Source of the DNA: Variovorax sp. OV329 | Lineage (GTDB): Bacteria; Pseudomonadota; Gammaproteobacteria; Burkholderiales; Burkholderiaceae_C | Length of the DNA stretch: 64,000 nt | Direction: 5' to 3' | Assembly: GCF_900114785.1 (NCBI RefSeq) | Contig: NZ_FOUG01000012.1 | Span: 62,001 to 126,000 of the forward strand | In this document: positions 7,901 to 15,454 of the stretch, piece after piece | Layout: every line of letters begins with the position of its first letter | Position numbering within the stretch: the stretch's first letter is position 1 | Program-made: the position numbers and the translations under genes | The notes under the pieces: generated by a model | Seen by the model: only the letters and a program-made list of their open reading frames with translations | The model's database searches: none | What the model was told of the DNA's origin: nothing

Positions 7901-8591
7901 GGAGAACGCGGTGGGCATCGGTGGCGCCTACATGTGCGTCTACGGCATGGAAGGCCCGGGCGGCTACCAGTTCGTCGGCCGCACGCTGCAGATGTGGAAC
8001 CGCTGGCGCGACGCGGCCAGCGGCGCCGCGGCCTTCGAGGCGGGCAAGCCCTGGTTGCTGCGCTTCTTCGACCAGATCCGCTTCTACCCGGTGAGCGAGG
8101 AGGAGCTGCTGAAGATCCGCAGCGACTTCCCCGCGGGCCGCTACCCGATCCGCATCGAAGCGGGCGAGTTCGGCATGCGCCAGTACCGCGAGTTCCTGGA
8201 GGCGAACGCCCAGGACATCGGCGACTTCAAGACGACCCAGCAAGCCGCCTTCGACGCCGAGCGTGAGCGCTGGCGCGTGCAGGGCCAGGCCGAGTATGTC
8301 GATGAAAGGGAAGTCGAGGCCGGCACCGCCGACGCACTCGACCTGCCCAAGGGCGCCAGCGCCATCTGCAGCCAGGTGCCGGGCAGCGTCTGGAAAGTCG
8401 CCGTCAAGGAAGGCGACGAAGTGCAGGAGGGCGACACCCTGGTCGTGGTCGAGTCCATGAAGATGGAGTTCGCCGTGACAGCGCCCTTTGCGGGCCGCGT
8501 CGAGCGATTGCGCTGCACCGAAGGCGGCGCAATCGCGGCCGGCCAGGAAGTGGCCGTGCTGATGCCTGTGACCGAGCAGGTTCCTGCATGA
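4941..8591 (+). CDS. Guanidine carboxylase (annotated family name: urea carboxylase)
   Basis: This 1,216-residue biotin-dependent carboxylase contains a biotin carboxylase half (residues about 1-440, with KVLIANRGAIACRIIRTL, the glycine-rich STAGGGGIGM loop and EVNTRLQVEH). An AHS2/PxpC-like domain (about 445-745, QDWPGRQGYWDVGVPPSGPMD) and an AHS1/PxpB-like domain (about 795-1020) follow, and a C-terminal biotinyl domain holds ESMKMEF with the biotinylated lysine at 1174. The length and order match urea/guanidine carboxylases. Guanidine-I riboswitch control and the two adjacent DUF1989 genes support guanidine as the natural substrate, giving carboxyguanidine from guanidine, bicarbonate and ATP. 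The start has GGAG nine bases upstream. Allophanate hydrolase, usually next, is absent here. Confidence 0.92.
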   Translation: MFDKVLIANRGAIACRIIRTLRSLGLKSVAVYSEADADSAHVSQADEAVCIGPAPAAQSYLDADRILAVALETGAGAIHPGYGFLSENPGFAQACEAAGVAFIGPTAQQMLAFGLKHTARALAQKHGVPLLPGSGLLADLDAARSEARRIGYPVMLKSTAGGGGIGMRLIRGEDDMAAAFEAVQRLAQANFKDAGLFLEKFVERARHIEVQIFGDGKGHVVALGERDCSAQRRNQKVVEETPAPHLDADTRATLLEAAVRLGEAVSYRSAGTVEFVLDADTQAFYFLEVNTRLQVEHGVTEQVTGVDLVAWMVRLARRENFELVAPVPQGASIQVRLYAEDPARNFQPCAGGLTEVVFPEDVRVETWVSRGSEVPPHYDPMIAKLIVTGRDRADAVRRLQAALADTRLSGIETNLRYLRAVVASEVFEQGRIVTRSLTDLAYQPKAFEVLEAGVQTTVQDWPGRQGYWDVGVPPSGPMDDLAFRLANRLVGNAEQAAGLECTMSGPALRFHHDALVAVCGAEMKLTLDGAPVSLWRAIPVRAGSVLKIAAVGEGGGSRAYLAVRGGIDVPAYLGSRSTFTLGQFGGHAGRTLRAGDMLHLGGEVAETDAQALPAAAIPAYGNATTAWDVGVLYGPHGAPDFFTDGDIAVFFDTEWQVHYNSSRTGVRLIGPKPTWARRDGGEAGLHPSNIHDNAYAIGAIDFTGDMPVILGPDGPSLGGFVCPAVVVAAERWKLGQLRPGDRVRFRPVSQEEALALQDAQDRWVGRLEAPTAASCVPKAGTGNARLASPIVFDRKASAGRPGLVIRQAGDRYLLVELGELQLDIALRMRIHAMHAALQQRGLDGIVDLTPGIRSLQLHYDPRRISRSSLVSTIASVDDALGDTDALTVPSRTVYLPLSWDDSAARLAIEKYMQSVRPDAPWCPSNIEFIRRMNGLQSIEDVQRIVFDASYLVLGLGDVYLGAPVATPLDPRHRLVTTKYNPARTWTPENAVGIGGAYMCVYGMEGPGGYQFVGRTLQMWNRWRDAASGAAAFEAGKPWLLRFFDQIRFYPVSEEELLKIRSDFPAGRYPIRIEAGEFGMRQYREFLEANAQDIGDFKTTQQAAFDAERERWRVQGQAEYVDEREVEAGTADALDLPKGASAICSQVPGSVWKVAVKEGDEVQEGDTLVVVESMKMEFAVTAPFAGRVERLRCTEGGAIAAGQEVAVLMPVTEQVPA

Positions 8592-8743
8592 ACGCGCGCA
8601 CCGGATCCACCGCCTGCGACCGCTCCCTCGACATCGCGAGCGTTGCTTGCGCAGCGTTGGCAGCAATCGCTGACCGGCTGCGTGGCGTCGCCGGGCCTCA
8701 CCCCCTTTCCCTTTTCCTCAAACCAAGCTCCTGGAGTCACCCC

Positions 8744-9676
8744 GTGCCCCTCTCGATGAATCAAGCGCCCCGCACCGCTGCCGCGAGCAGCCTCACTGCC
8801 GCCGCCCTGCTGCTGTGCGCAACAGGCGCCATGGCGCAGGCGGGCGACAAGCCTGCCGAACCCGACGCCGGACCGTGGACCGTCACCAAGCACATCGATC
8901 TCGCCTACCCCTACGTGCTGCGCGGCGCAACCACCACCTACGGCAACGGGGCGCCGCTGGGCAATGCCGGCGCCGACGCTCCCGAATCGGACCGACTGGC
9001 GCTGCAATGGGGCATCGACTTCGTGAACACGAACGGATGGAGCTTCGGCTACTGGGCGTCGAGCATCAACTACTCGTACAAGCAGCTCGGCCGTTCGTAC
9101 GACGACCGCAGCATCACCGACTTCCAGCGTGCCAAGTCGGTGGAGAACGACTTCTACGGCGCCTACACCGGGAACATCGCCGGCGACCTCGGCTACACGC
9201 TGGGCATGACCGGCTACTACTACATCAACGGCGTGCACTCGAACGCGCTGGAGACCAAGGCCGGCTTGAGCTACGGCCCCTTCGCGCTCAACGCGCAGAC
9301 GCTGCTCAACGACGTCGTCTGGGGCAACCGGGGCGATACCTACTGGAGCCTGGTGTTCACGCAGCCGCTGCCCTACGACCTGACATTCACCGGAACGCTG
9401 GGCGCCTACACCTACCGCAAGGAGGGCACCTACCTCGGCACCACCGACACCAAGATGGGCGTGGCCTGCGCGGCCGACGAGTCCTTCGTGGTCAACGGCT
9501 GCTTCGTCGGCAACCGCCCGGTCGGCAGCGCCTTCCGCCACCTGACGCTGGCGCTTTCGGGGCCCATTCCGAGCACACCGGTGACCTGGAACCTGGCGGT
9601 GATCATCGGTGGGGACAACCGCTTCGGCATCAAGCAGGACACCAAGATGGCGGGGTCCGTCAGCGTCGCCTTCTGA
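8744..9676 (+). CDS. TorF-like putative outer-membrane porin
   Basis: This 310-residue protein has a signal peptide (SLTAAALLLCATGAMAQA) and a beta-rich body with aromatic-rich strands such as GWSFGYWASSINYSYKQLG and GLSYGPFALNAQTLLND. The ending FGIKQDTKMAGSVSVAF finishes on a terminal Phe, as outer-membrane barrels do. The pattern fits the TorF family putative porins. The GTG at 8744 is preferred because GGAG lies seven bases upstream. The frame stays open back to 8588, overlapping the carboxylase stop, but that stretch is not signal-peptide-like. Its place at the end of the operon suggests guanidine entry through the outer membrane. Confidence 0.8.
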   Translation: MPLSMNQAPRTAAASSLTAAALLLCATGAMAQAGDKPAEPDAGPWTVTKHIDLAYPYVLRGATTTYGNGAPLGNAGADAPESDRLALQWGIDFVNTNGWSFGYWASSINYSYKQLGRSYDDRSITDFQRAKSVENDFYGAYTGNIAGDLGYTLGMTGYYYINGVHSNALETKAGLSYGPFALNAQTLLNDVVWGNRGDTYWSLVFTQPLPYDLTFTGTLGAYTYRKEGTYLGTTDTKMGVACAADESFVVNGCFVGNRPVGSAFRHLTLALSGPIPSTPVTWNLAVIIGGDNRFGIKQDTKMAGSVSVAF

Positions 9677-9688
9677 GCAGCAAGCCGC

Positions 9689-10336
9689 TCAGGCGCCGGC
9701 GGCCGCGTGGCGCAGCAAAAGCGCCGCCAGCACCAGCATCGTCAGCCCGATGAGCCCGTCCAGCACCTGCCAGGCCCGCGGACGCGCGAACCAGGGCGCC
9801 AGCCAGCGCGCACCAAAGCCCAGCAGGCCGAACCACAGCAGGCTGCCTGCGCTCGCGCCGGCGATGAACCAGCTGCGCAGGCCGGACGGCTGCTGGGCGC
9901 CGATGCTGCCCACCAGCAGGACCGTGTCCAGGTACACATGCGGATTGAGCAGCGTGAAGGCGGCCGCCTGCGCCACCGCCGCGGCCTGGCCCATGGCGCC
10001 CGAGCCGCCAGCGGCTTCCAGCCGGTGCGCATGCCGCGCCCGGCGCAGCGCCCGGATGCCGTAGGCGGCCAGGAAGGCGGCGCCCGCCAGCGCCAGCACA
10101 CGCGCCAGGCCGGGCCGCTCGCCCAGCGCCTGCGCCATGCCCAGCACGCCCGCCGCGATCAGCAAGGCATCGGCCAGCGCGCAGAACAGCACGACGCTGC
10201 CCACGTGCTCGCGGCGCAGACCCTGGCGCAGCACGAAGGCGTTCTGCGCGCCGATGGCAACGATGAGGCCCAGACTGAGAAGCAGCGCCTGCACGAAGAC
10301 GCCCAGGGCCAGTGGTGAAAAGAAAGCGTTCGACAT
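9689..10336 (-). CDS. argO: LysE/ArgO-type amino-acid exporter
   Basis: This 215-residue inner-membrane protein has about six TM segments. The start MSNAFFSPLALGV leads into LGLIVAIGAQNAFVLRQGLRR, a LysE/ArgO family hallmark, and FTLLNPHVYLDTVLLVGSIG is the second conserved block. The family exports arginine or lysine. The ATG at 10336 was preferred over a longer in-frame ORF whose extension is hydrophilic and not family-like. It is convergent with the porin gene, with 12 bases between the stops. No ArgP-type regulator gene is adjacent. An exporter of a guanidino amino acid beside a guanidine operon may be coincidence. Confidence 0.88.
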   Translation of the reverse strand: MSNAFFSPLALGVFVQALLLSLGLIVAIGAQNAFVLRQGLRREHVGSVVLFCALADALLIAAGVLGMAQALGERPGLARVLALAGAAFLAAYGIRALRRARHAHRLEAAGGSGAMGQAAAVAQAAAFTLLNPHVYLDTVLLVGSIGAQQPSGLRSWFIAGASAGSLLWFGLLGFGARWLAPWFARPRAWQVLDGLIGLTMLVLAALLLRHAAAGA

Positions 10337-10642
10337 GGCGCTAGCTTGCCTGAACCGCGGAAGCAGGCGCCCGGCCGTCCGCTCCGCGCCGATGCCGTTC
10401 GATCGCAACGCTGGAAGACCGGAAGCCGAGCCCGGTGAATGAGAAAGTTCGAATGCGCCTGACGGCTCTTCGAATGCCTGGCAGGCTGCCTCAGGCAAGA
10501 GCGTGAATTCCTGCGCGTTCCCCGGCGCTACTTACCGTTGACGTCGGCTATCTCCTACTCCTTCCGACAGCACCCGGGTTTAGTCTGCCTGCGGGGCCGA
10601 TTGCGCGCCCGCCCGAAACATCAGCAGTCAATCCAATCGACG
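10337..10642. other. Intergenic region between argO and the GrlR-like gene
   Basis: These 306 bases separate two divergent genes. An open frame continues upstream of each gene here, but neither has family-like sequence. I see no RNA gene, riboswitch or convincing repeat. Confidence 0.4.
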
Positions 10643-10978
10643 ATGAAAAACGGAATCTACGAAGCCACCTTCACCACCAGCGTGGGCACGCTGGGCCGAG
10701 CGGCCGTGCAGATCAACAAGAAGGTCTTCGTGGGCGCGGACGGCCTGCAGTTCTATCGCGGCGAGATCGAGCAGACCAGCGACGAAGAGGTCAGCGTCAT
10801 CATGGAGGTGACGCGCCACAACTTCGTGACCGAGTCGCCCCTGGGGCGCGAGCCGATCTTCACCCTGCACTGGAAAGGCAGCGTCATGGGCGATGAGTCC
10901 TTCCGCGTGAGCTGCCAGCCTGCAGGGTCGGACCTGCGCATCTACGTTTCCGGCCGGCTCTTGCAGGCCTTCGACTGA
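10643..10978 (+). CDS. GrlR-like small beta-barrel protein
   Basis: This 111-residue protein starts MKNGIYEATFTTSVGTLG and continues with GLQFYRGEIEQTSDEEVSVIM, VTRHNFVTESPLG, LHWKGSVMGDESFRVSCQP and a final YVSGRLL. The order (MKxGIYxxxFTT, RHN, FTLxWxG, SGRL) resembles the GrlR family, small barrels first known as negative regulators of a type III secretion locus but widespread without T3SS. No T3SS gene or GrlA-type activator lies in this window. The ORF could begin at 10538, but the ATG at 10643 matches the family start. Function is unknown. Confidence 0.6.
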   Translation: MKNGIYEATFTTSVGTLGRAAVQINKKVFVGADGLQFYRGEIEQTSDEEVSVIMEVTRHNFVTESPLGREPIFTLHWKGSVMGDESFRVSCQPAGSDLRIYVSGRLLQAFD

Positions 10979-10991
10979 AGCCCGGCTTTTC

Positions 10992-11516
10992 CTAGATCAC
11001 CACCGGCGCGTCGGGCAGTTCGTTGCCGTCGGTCTCGCCGGGGGCCAGCGGGAAGTGCGCCACCAGCAGCGCCGACACCTCTGCCAGGGCCTGCGTCAGC
11101 CCATCCTCGAATCGGCCTTCCTTGAAGGCCGCGCCCATGCGCCGCGTCATGGCGCTCCATTCCGCTTCGCTGACTTTTTTCGCGATGCCGCGGTCGGCCA
11201 CGACCTCGATCGCGTGCTCCACCAGCAGCAGGTAGATGAGCACGCCGTTGTTGTGCTCGGTGTCCCACACGCGCAGCTTGCCGAACATGGCCACCGCGCG
11301 TTCGCGCGCCGTCGCATCGCGCCACAGGTAGGAGTTGGGCAGGCCGGCTTCGACGCAGATTCGCACCTCGCCGCTGTGCCGGCGCTCGCTCGCGGCCACG
11401 CGGCCGGTGAGGCGCTCCAGCAGCTCGGGCGGCAGTGCGCGCCGCACCTCGGCGCGGTCCATCCAGCGGTGTCGCCAGATGCGCGCGAGCTTGCCGAAGA
11501 AGGATCGCTTGCCCAT
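10992..11516 (-). CDS. TPM-domain protein (membrane-stress accessory)
   Basis: This 174-residue protein has a single TPM domain. Residues 40-150 show RHSGEVRICVEAGLP, an Asp-containing loop (VWDTEHNNGVLIYLLLVEHAIEVVADRGI) and MGAAFKEGRFEDGL, the classic TPM core (SGEIR, NNGVLI, VVGDRGI, F...G). It begins immediately after the stop of the upstream TPM protein, and LemA precedes both, so the three form one minus-strand operon. Family members are thought to assist membrane protein quality control or photosystem repair; its exact role here is unknown. Confidence 0.85.
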   Translation of the reverse strand: MGKRSFFGKLARIWRHRWMDRAEVRRALPPELLERLTGRVAASERRHSGEVRICVEAGLPNSYLWRDATARERAVAMFGKLRVWDTEHNNGVLIYLLLVEHAIEVVADRGIAKKVSEAEWSAMTRRMGAAFKEGRFEDGLTQALAEVSALLVAHFPLAPGETDGNELPDAPVVI

Positions 11517-12494
11517 CTACCAATCTCCCGAGGCGCCGCCGCCACCGAAGTCACCGCCGCCGCCCGAACCGAAGCCACCGCCGCCGCCACCACCACCGAA
11601 GCCGCCATGTCCGCCGCCCCAGCCACCGCCGCCGTAGCCGCCGCCCAGCCCGCCGCCGAAGCCACCGCGTCCGCCATGCCCCCGGCCCAGCGTGGGGATG
11701 CCGACGAAGGCGCTGGAGACCAGTGTGAAGATCAGGCCCACGATGCCCGCCGCCAGCGCCATCCACAGCGTGGCCGTGACGAAGAAGGCGATGCCGCCGG
11801 TGGCCGCGCCGGTGGCCAGTGCGCCCAGCTTGTTGCCCAGCACGCCGCGCAGCACGCGCCCCAGCACCACGACGCCGAAGAACAGGAAGATGCCCAGCGT
11901 GCCCCAGTCGAAGCCTTCGCCGTTGTTGCCGCTGTTGTTGTCGAAGCTGCCGCTGGGTTGCTGCTGCACCGGCGGCAGCGCCTCGCCGCGCACCAGCTTG
12001 CCGATCTGGTCCACGGCGTCGTTCAGGCCGCCGGCGAAGTCGTTCTGCCGGAAGCGGGGCTTCATCGCGTTGTCGATGATGCGCGCGGCCATGATGTCGG
12101 GGATGGCGCCCTCCAGCGTCTTGGCCACCTCGATGCGCATGCGGCGGTCGTCCTTGGCCACGATCACCAGCACGCCGTCGCCCACCGCCTTGCGCCCGAT
12201 CTTCCAGGCGTTGGCCACGCGGTTGGCGTAGCTGGCGATGTCCTCGGGCTGCGTGCTGGGCACCATCAGCACCACCACCTGCGAGCCCTTCTCGGCCTCC
12301 AGTGCGGCGAGCTTGGCTTCCAGCGCCTGGCGCTGCTGGATGTCCAGCGTGCCCGTCTGGTCGATGACGCGCGCCGTGAGCGTGGGCACCGGCTGCAGGC
12401 CCTGCGCCGGCGCGAGGCCGGCCCAGAAGGCGAGCAGCAGCACGCCCGCCTGCAGGACGGCGGCCAGGGTGCGGGTCATGCCCACGCGCGGCAT
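11517..12494 (-). CDS. TPM-domain membrane protein with Gly-rich tail (YgcG family)
   Basis: This 325-residue protein has an N-terminal signal sequence, a periplasmic TPM domain (residues about 35-170: VIDQTGTL, KGSQVVVLMVPS, GDGVLVIVAKDDRRMRIEV) and then two TM segments near 200-260. The C-terminal tail of about 65 residues is nearly all glycine with Trp, Tyr and Phe, typical of YgcG-type proteins. LemA just upstream is the standard partner. Start could be 12494 or the internal ATG at 12479; neither has a clear Shine-Dalgarno sequence. Confidence 0.87.
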   Translation of the reverse strand: MPRVGMTRTLAAVLQAGVLLLAFWAGLAPAQGLQPVPTLTARVIDQTGTLDIQQRQALEAKLAALEAEKGSQVVVLMVPSTQPEDIASYANRVANAWKIGRKAVGDGVLVIVAKDDRRMRIEVAKTLEGAIPDIMAARIIDNAMKPRFRQNDFAGGLNDAVDQIGKLVRGEALPPVQQQPSGSFDNNSGNNGEGFDWGTLGIFLFFGVVVLGRVLRGVLGNKLGALATGAATGGIAFFVTATLWMALAAGIVGLIFTLVSSAFVGIPTLGRGHGGRGGFGGGLGGGYGGGGWGGGHGGFGGGGGGGGFGSGGGGDFGGGGASGDW

Positions 12495-12513
12495 ATCGGG
12501 CAGCTGCGGCGCC

Positions 12514-13110
12514 TTACTTCTTCGGCGCGCCGAAATCGACCGTGGGCGGCGTGGAGATCTGCGACTCGTTCTGCACGCTGAAGTTGGGCTTGGGTTGGTA
12601 GCTGAAGACCTTGGCCGTGAGGTTGGTCGGGAAGCTGCGCGCCAGCACGTTGTACTCCTGCACCGTCTGGATGTAGCGGTTCCGGGCCACGGTGATGCGG
12701 TTCTCGGTCCCCTCCAGCGTCACGCGCAGGTCGCGGAAGGCCTGGTTGGCCTGCAGCTCGGGGTAGCGCTCGGCCACCACCATCAGGCGCGACAGCGCCC
12801 CCGACAGTTCGCCCTGCGCCTGCTGGAACTTGTTGAAGGCCTCGGGGTTGTTGAGCGTCTCGGGCGTCACCTGGATCGAGGTGGCCTTGGCCCGCGCCTC
12901 GATCACCTTGGTGAGCGTCTCCTGCTCGAAGTTGGCCTGGCCCTTGACCGTGGCCACGATGTTGGGCACCAAATCGGCACGCCGCTGGTACTGGTTGAGC
13001 ACCTCGCTCCAGGCCGACTTGGTGGCCTCGTCGAGGCGCTGGAAGTCGTTGTAGCCACACCCCGTCAGTGACAGGACCACCGCGATCATTGCAATCCAGC
13101 GCTTCATCAT
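12514..13110 (-). CDS. lemA: LemA family membrane protein
   Basis: This 198-residue protein starts with a lipoprotein-like signal (IAMIAVVLSLTGCGYNDFQ). The LemA pattern follows: VLNQYQRRADLVPNIVATVKG, FEQETLTKVIEARAKA, LSRLMVVAERYPELQANQAF and RNRYIQTVQEYNVLARSFP. It is first in an operon with two TPM-domain genes, as in many Proteobacteria. The lipobox TGCG is compatible with lipid attachment. Function is poorly known; it probably acts with the TPM proteins at the inner membrane. Confidence 0.92.
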   Translation of the reverse strand: MMKRWIAMIAVVLSLTGCGYNDFQRLDEATKSAWSEVLNQYQRRADLVPNIVATVKGQANFEQETLTKVIEARAKATSIQVTPETLNNPEAFNKFQQAQGELSGALSRLMVVAERYPELQANQAFRDLRVTLEGTENRITVARNRYIQTVQEYNVLARSFPTNLTAKVFSYQPKPNFSVQNESQISTPPTVDFGAPKK

Positions 13111-13163
13111 TCGAACTCCCGAGTTTGGACGGGCGCAAACTTAGCACAGGTAGCATCGCCCGC

Positions 13164-13925
13164 ATGTCCATTGACCCCATGCAGGTGCTGCAGGCGGCGC
13201 AGCGCCCGCCCTTGCGCGCCCCTGCGCGCGCCGAAGCCACCCTGCTGATCGCCGGCGCCACCGGCGTGCTGGGCAACGAGCTGCTGCGCCGCCTGGCTGG
13301 CAGCCACCGCTATGCGCATGTGCTGGTGCTGGCGCGCGAGCCGATGCAGGACGGGCTGCGCGGCGTGCAGAGCGTGCTGATGCCGCCCGGCTCCGACGGA
13401 CAGGACGATGACTGGCCCAAGGTGCAGGCCGATGTTGCCCTGGTGAGCTTCGACCCGCCGCGCCTCTACCACGACCGCGAGCGCGCCCTGTGGACACCCG
13501 AGCCCTCGCAGCTGCCGGACATCGCCCGCTGGCTGCGCAGCTGCGGCGTGCGCACCCTGGCCGTGGTGCAGCCGCATGCGCAGGGCCGCCTGCCCGAGGC
13601 GCTCAAGCGCGGCCTGGCCAGCATGGACGAGCAGGCCGTCGCCGCGCTGGGCTTCGAGCGGCTGCTGCTGGTGCGCTCGGCACAGAAGCCCGCCAATGCG
13701 CCCCGTGGCAGCCTGCCGCAGCGCCTGGCCGAGTGGATGCTCTCCATCGTCCGCTTCATGGTGCCCGCCAGCGAGCAGCCGGTGCGCGCCGCGGTGGTGG
13801 CGCAATTTGTCGACGCGGCGCTGCGCCTGGCGCCGCCGGGCACGCACGTGGCCGCGCCCGAGGTGGTGTGGCAGGCGGCCCAGGGCGACGTCGAGGCGGT
13901 GGTGCGCGCCTGGCTGCGCGTCTGA
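13164..13925 (+). CDS. NAD(P)-binding Rossmann-fold protein
   Basis: This 253-residue protein has a dinucleotide-binding motif LLIAGATGVLGNELLRRLAG near residues 25-44. The rest (VQADVALVSFDPPRLYHDRE, LRSCGVRTLAVVQPHAQG, FERLLLVRSAQKP) follows the atypical NAD(P)H-binding epimerase pattern rather than a classical SDR with YxxxK. The ATG at 13164 places the domain at the expected distance. It is divergent from lemA and precedes an NTF2-like gene. The substrate is unknown. Confidence 0.65.
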   Translation: MSIDPMQVLQAAQRPPLRAPARAEATLLIAGATGVLGNELLRRLAGSHRYAHVLVLAREPMQDGLRGVQSVLMPPGSDGQDDDWPKVQADVALVSFDPPRLYHDRERALWTPEPSQLPDIARWLRSCGVRTLAVVQPHAQGRLPEALKRGLASMDEQAVAALGFERLLLVRSAQKPANAPRGSLPQRLAEWMLSIVRFMVPASEQPVRAAVVAQFVDAALRLAPPGTHVAAPEVVWQAAQGDVEAVVRAWLRV

Positions 13926-13955
13926 AGCCGGGGACGACAAGGCAAAATCGCCCCC

Positions 13956-14405
13956 ATGGCCACCAAGACCCGACAACGCAGCGACTTCGGCGGAACCGCC
14001 GACGACGTCGAAGCCGCCTTCTACGAGGCCTTGCAGCACGGCGACCTCGAGTCGCTCATGGCCTGCTGGGCCGACGACGAGGAAGTGTTCTGCGTGCACC
14101 CCGGCGGCCCGCGCCTGGTGGGCACCGACGCCATCCGCGGCGCCTTCGAGCAGATGTTCGGCAACGGCGCCATCCATGCCACGCCCGCGCGCGTGCGCAA
14201 GGTGGAGGCGCTGGGCAGCTCGGTGCACAACGTGCTCGAGCGCATCGAGGTGCTCACCGCAGAAGGCCCCAAGCTGGCCTTCGTGCTGGCCACCAATGTC
14301 TATCACCGCACGGCGCAGGGCTGGCGCATGGTGGCCCACCACGCGAGCCCCGGCACCGTGCAGGAGCCGTCCGACATGCACGACGCGCCGCAGCTCCTAC
14401 ACTGA
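13956..14405 (+). CDS. SnoaL-like/NTF2-fold protein (DUF4440 type)
   Basis: This 149-residue protein has the NTF2-fold pattern: an N-terminal helix (DDVEAAFYEALQHGDLESLM), a central CWADDEEVFCVHPGG strand and loop, VGTDAIRGAFEQMF, and the final GWRMVAHHAS. In Betaproteobacteria close relatives sit beside the YheT-type hydrolase, as here, with only three bases between the genes. Catalytic function is not evident. Confidence 0.8.
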   Translation: MATKTRQRSDFGGTADDVEAAFYEALQHGDLESLMACWADDEEVFCVHPGGPRLVGTDAIRGAFEQMFGNGAIHATPARVRKVEALGSSVHNVLERIEVLTAEGPKLAFVLATNVYHRTAQGWRMVAHHASPGTVQEPSDMHDAPQLLH

Positions 14406-14408
14406 TTC

Positions 14409-15392
14409 ATGGAATACGCAGCGCCTTTCTGGCTGCCCGGTGGCAACCTGCAGACGATCTGGTCGGCCATCGCCGCGCGCAGCGTGGCAGGCCCGCCGCC
14501 CGACTTCCGGCGCGAGCGCTGGAACACGCCCGATGGCGATTTCATCGACGTCGATTTCCTCAAGACGCCGCCGGCCACGCTCGCGCGGCCGCTGCTGGTG
14601 CTCTTCCACGGCCTGGAGGGTTCGTCGCGCAGCCACTATGCGCAGGCCTTCGCGGCCTTTGCCTCGCAGCACGGCATGGACTACGCGGTGCCGCACTTCC
14701 GCGGCTGCAGCGGCGAGCTCAACCTGGCGCCGCGCGCCTACCACTCGGGCGACTTCGAGGAGATCGGCTGGATCCTCTCGAAGCTGCGTACCCGCCACGA
14801 TGCAATGGGTGGCGGCCCGATGCTGGTGGTGGGCGTCTCGCTGGGCGGCAACGCGCTGCTGCGCTGGACCGAGGAAGCCGGCAGCCAGGCGGGCCGCATC
14901 GCCAGTGCGGTCGCCTCGGTGAGCGCGCCGGTGGACCTGGCGGCAGGCGGCATGGCGATCGGGCGGGGCTTCAACCGGCTGGTCTACACGCGCATGTTCC
15001 TCAACACCATGAAGCCCAAGGCGCTGGCCAAGCTGGCGCAGCACCCCGGCCTGTTCGACCGCGACGAGCTGATGCGCGCGGGCGATCTCTATGCCTTCGA
15101 CAACGTCTTCACCGCCCCGCTGCATGGCTTCAGGGACACCGACGACTACTGGAAGCGCGGCTCGGCCAAGCCGCACCTGCACGAGATCCGCGTGCCGACG
15201 CTGGTGGTCAATGCCCGCAACGACCCCTTCGTTCCCGCGGCCAGCCTGCCGCGCCAGCAGGACGTGGGCGAGTACGTCACGCTGTGGCAGCCGGCGCATG
15301 GCGGCCATGTGGGCTTTGCCGCGGGCGTGCCGCCAGGCAACGTCTCCGGCCTGCCGCGTGAAGTCGGCGGCTGGCTCATGAAGCACGCCTGA
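14409..15392 (+). CDS. YheT-type alpha/beta hydrolase
   Basis: This 327-residue hydrolase shows the family start PFWLPGGNLQTIWSAI, the oxyanion region LLVLFHGLEGSSRSHYAQAF, FRGCSGELN and the nucleophile elbow GVSLGGNALLRW. A late Asp (NARNDPFVP) and His (PAHGGHVGF) complete the triad. It resembles E. coli YheT and the EMB8/ABHD1-3 group. The substrate is unknown, though lipid-ester hydrolysis is known in related proteins. Confidence 0.9.
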   Translation: MEYAAPFWLPGGNLQTIWSAIAARSVAGPPPDFRRERWNTPDGDFIDVDFLKTPPATLARPLLVLFHGLEGSSRSHYAQAFAAFASQHGMDYAVPHFRGCSGELNLAPRAYHSGDFEEIGWILSKLRTRHDAMGGGPMLVVGVSLGGNALLRWTEEAGSQAGRIASAVASVSAPVDLAAGGMAIGRGFNRLVYTRMFLNTMKPKALAKLAQHPGLFDRDELMRAGDLYAFDNVFTAPLHGFRDTDDYWKRGSAKPHLHEIRVPTLVVNARNDPFVPAASLPRQQDVGEYVTLWQPAHGGHVGFAAGVPPGNVSGLPREVGGWLMKHA

Positions 15393-15454
15393 GCCGCGCT
15401 GCGGCGGGCGTGGTCTTTCGCGCCGAGCGCGCATCGCAGGAGCAGAATCAGATC

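Noticed and set aside
8588..8743. N-terminal extension of the porin from 8588
   Set aside because: The extension is charged and mixed in composition, overlaps the carboxylase stop, and separates the signal peptide from the start. GTG at 8744 has a good ribosome-binding site.
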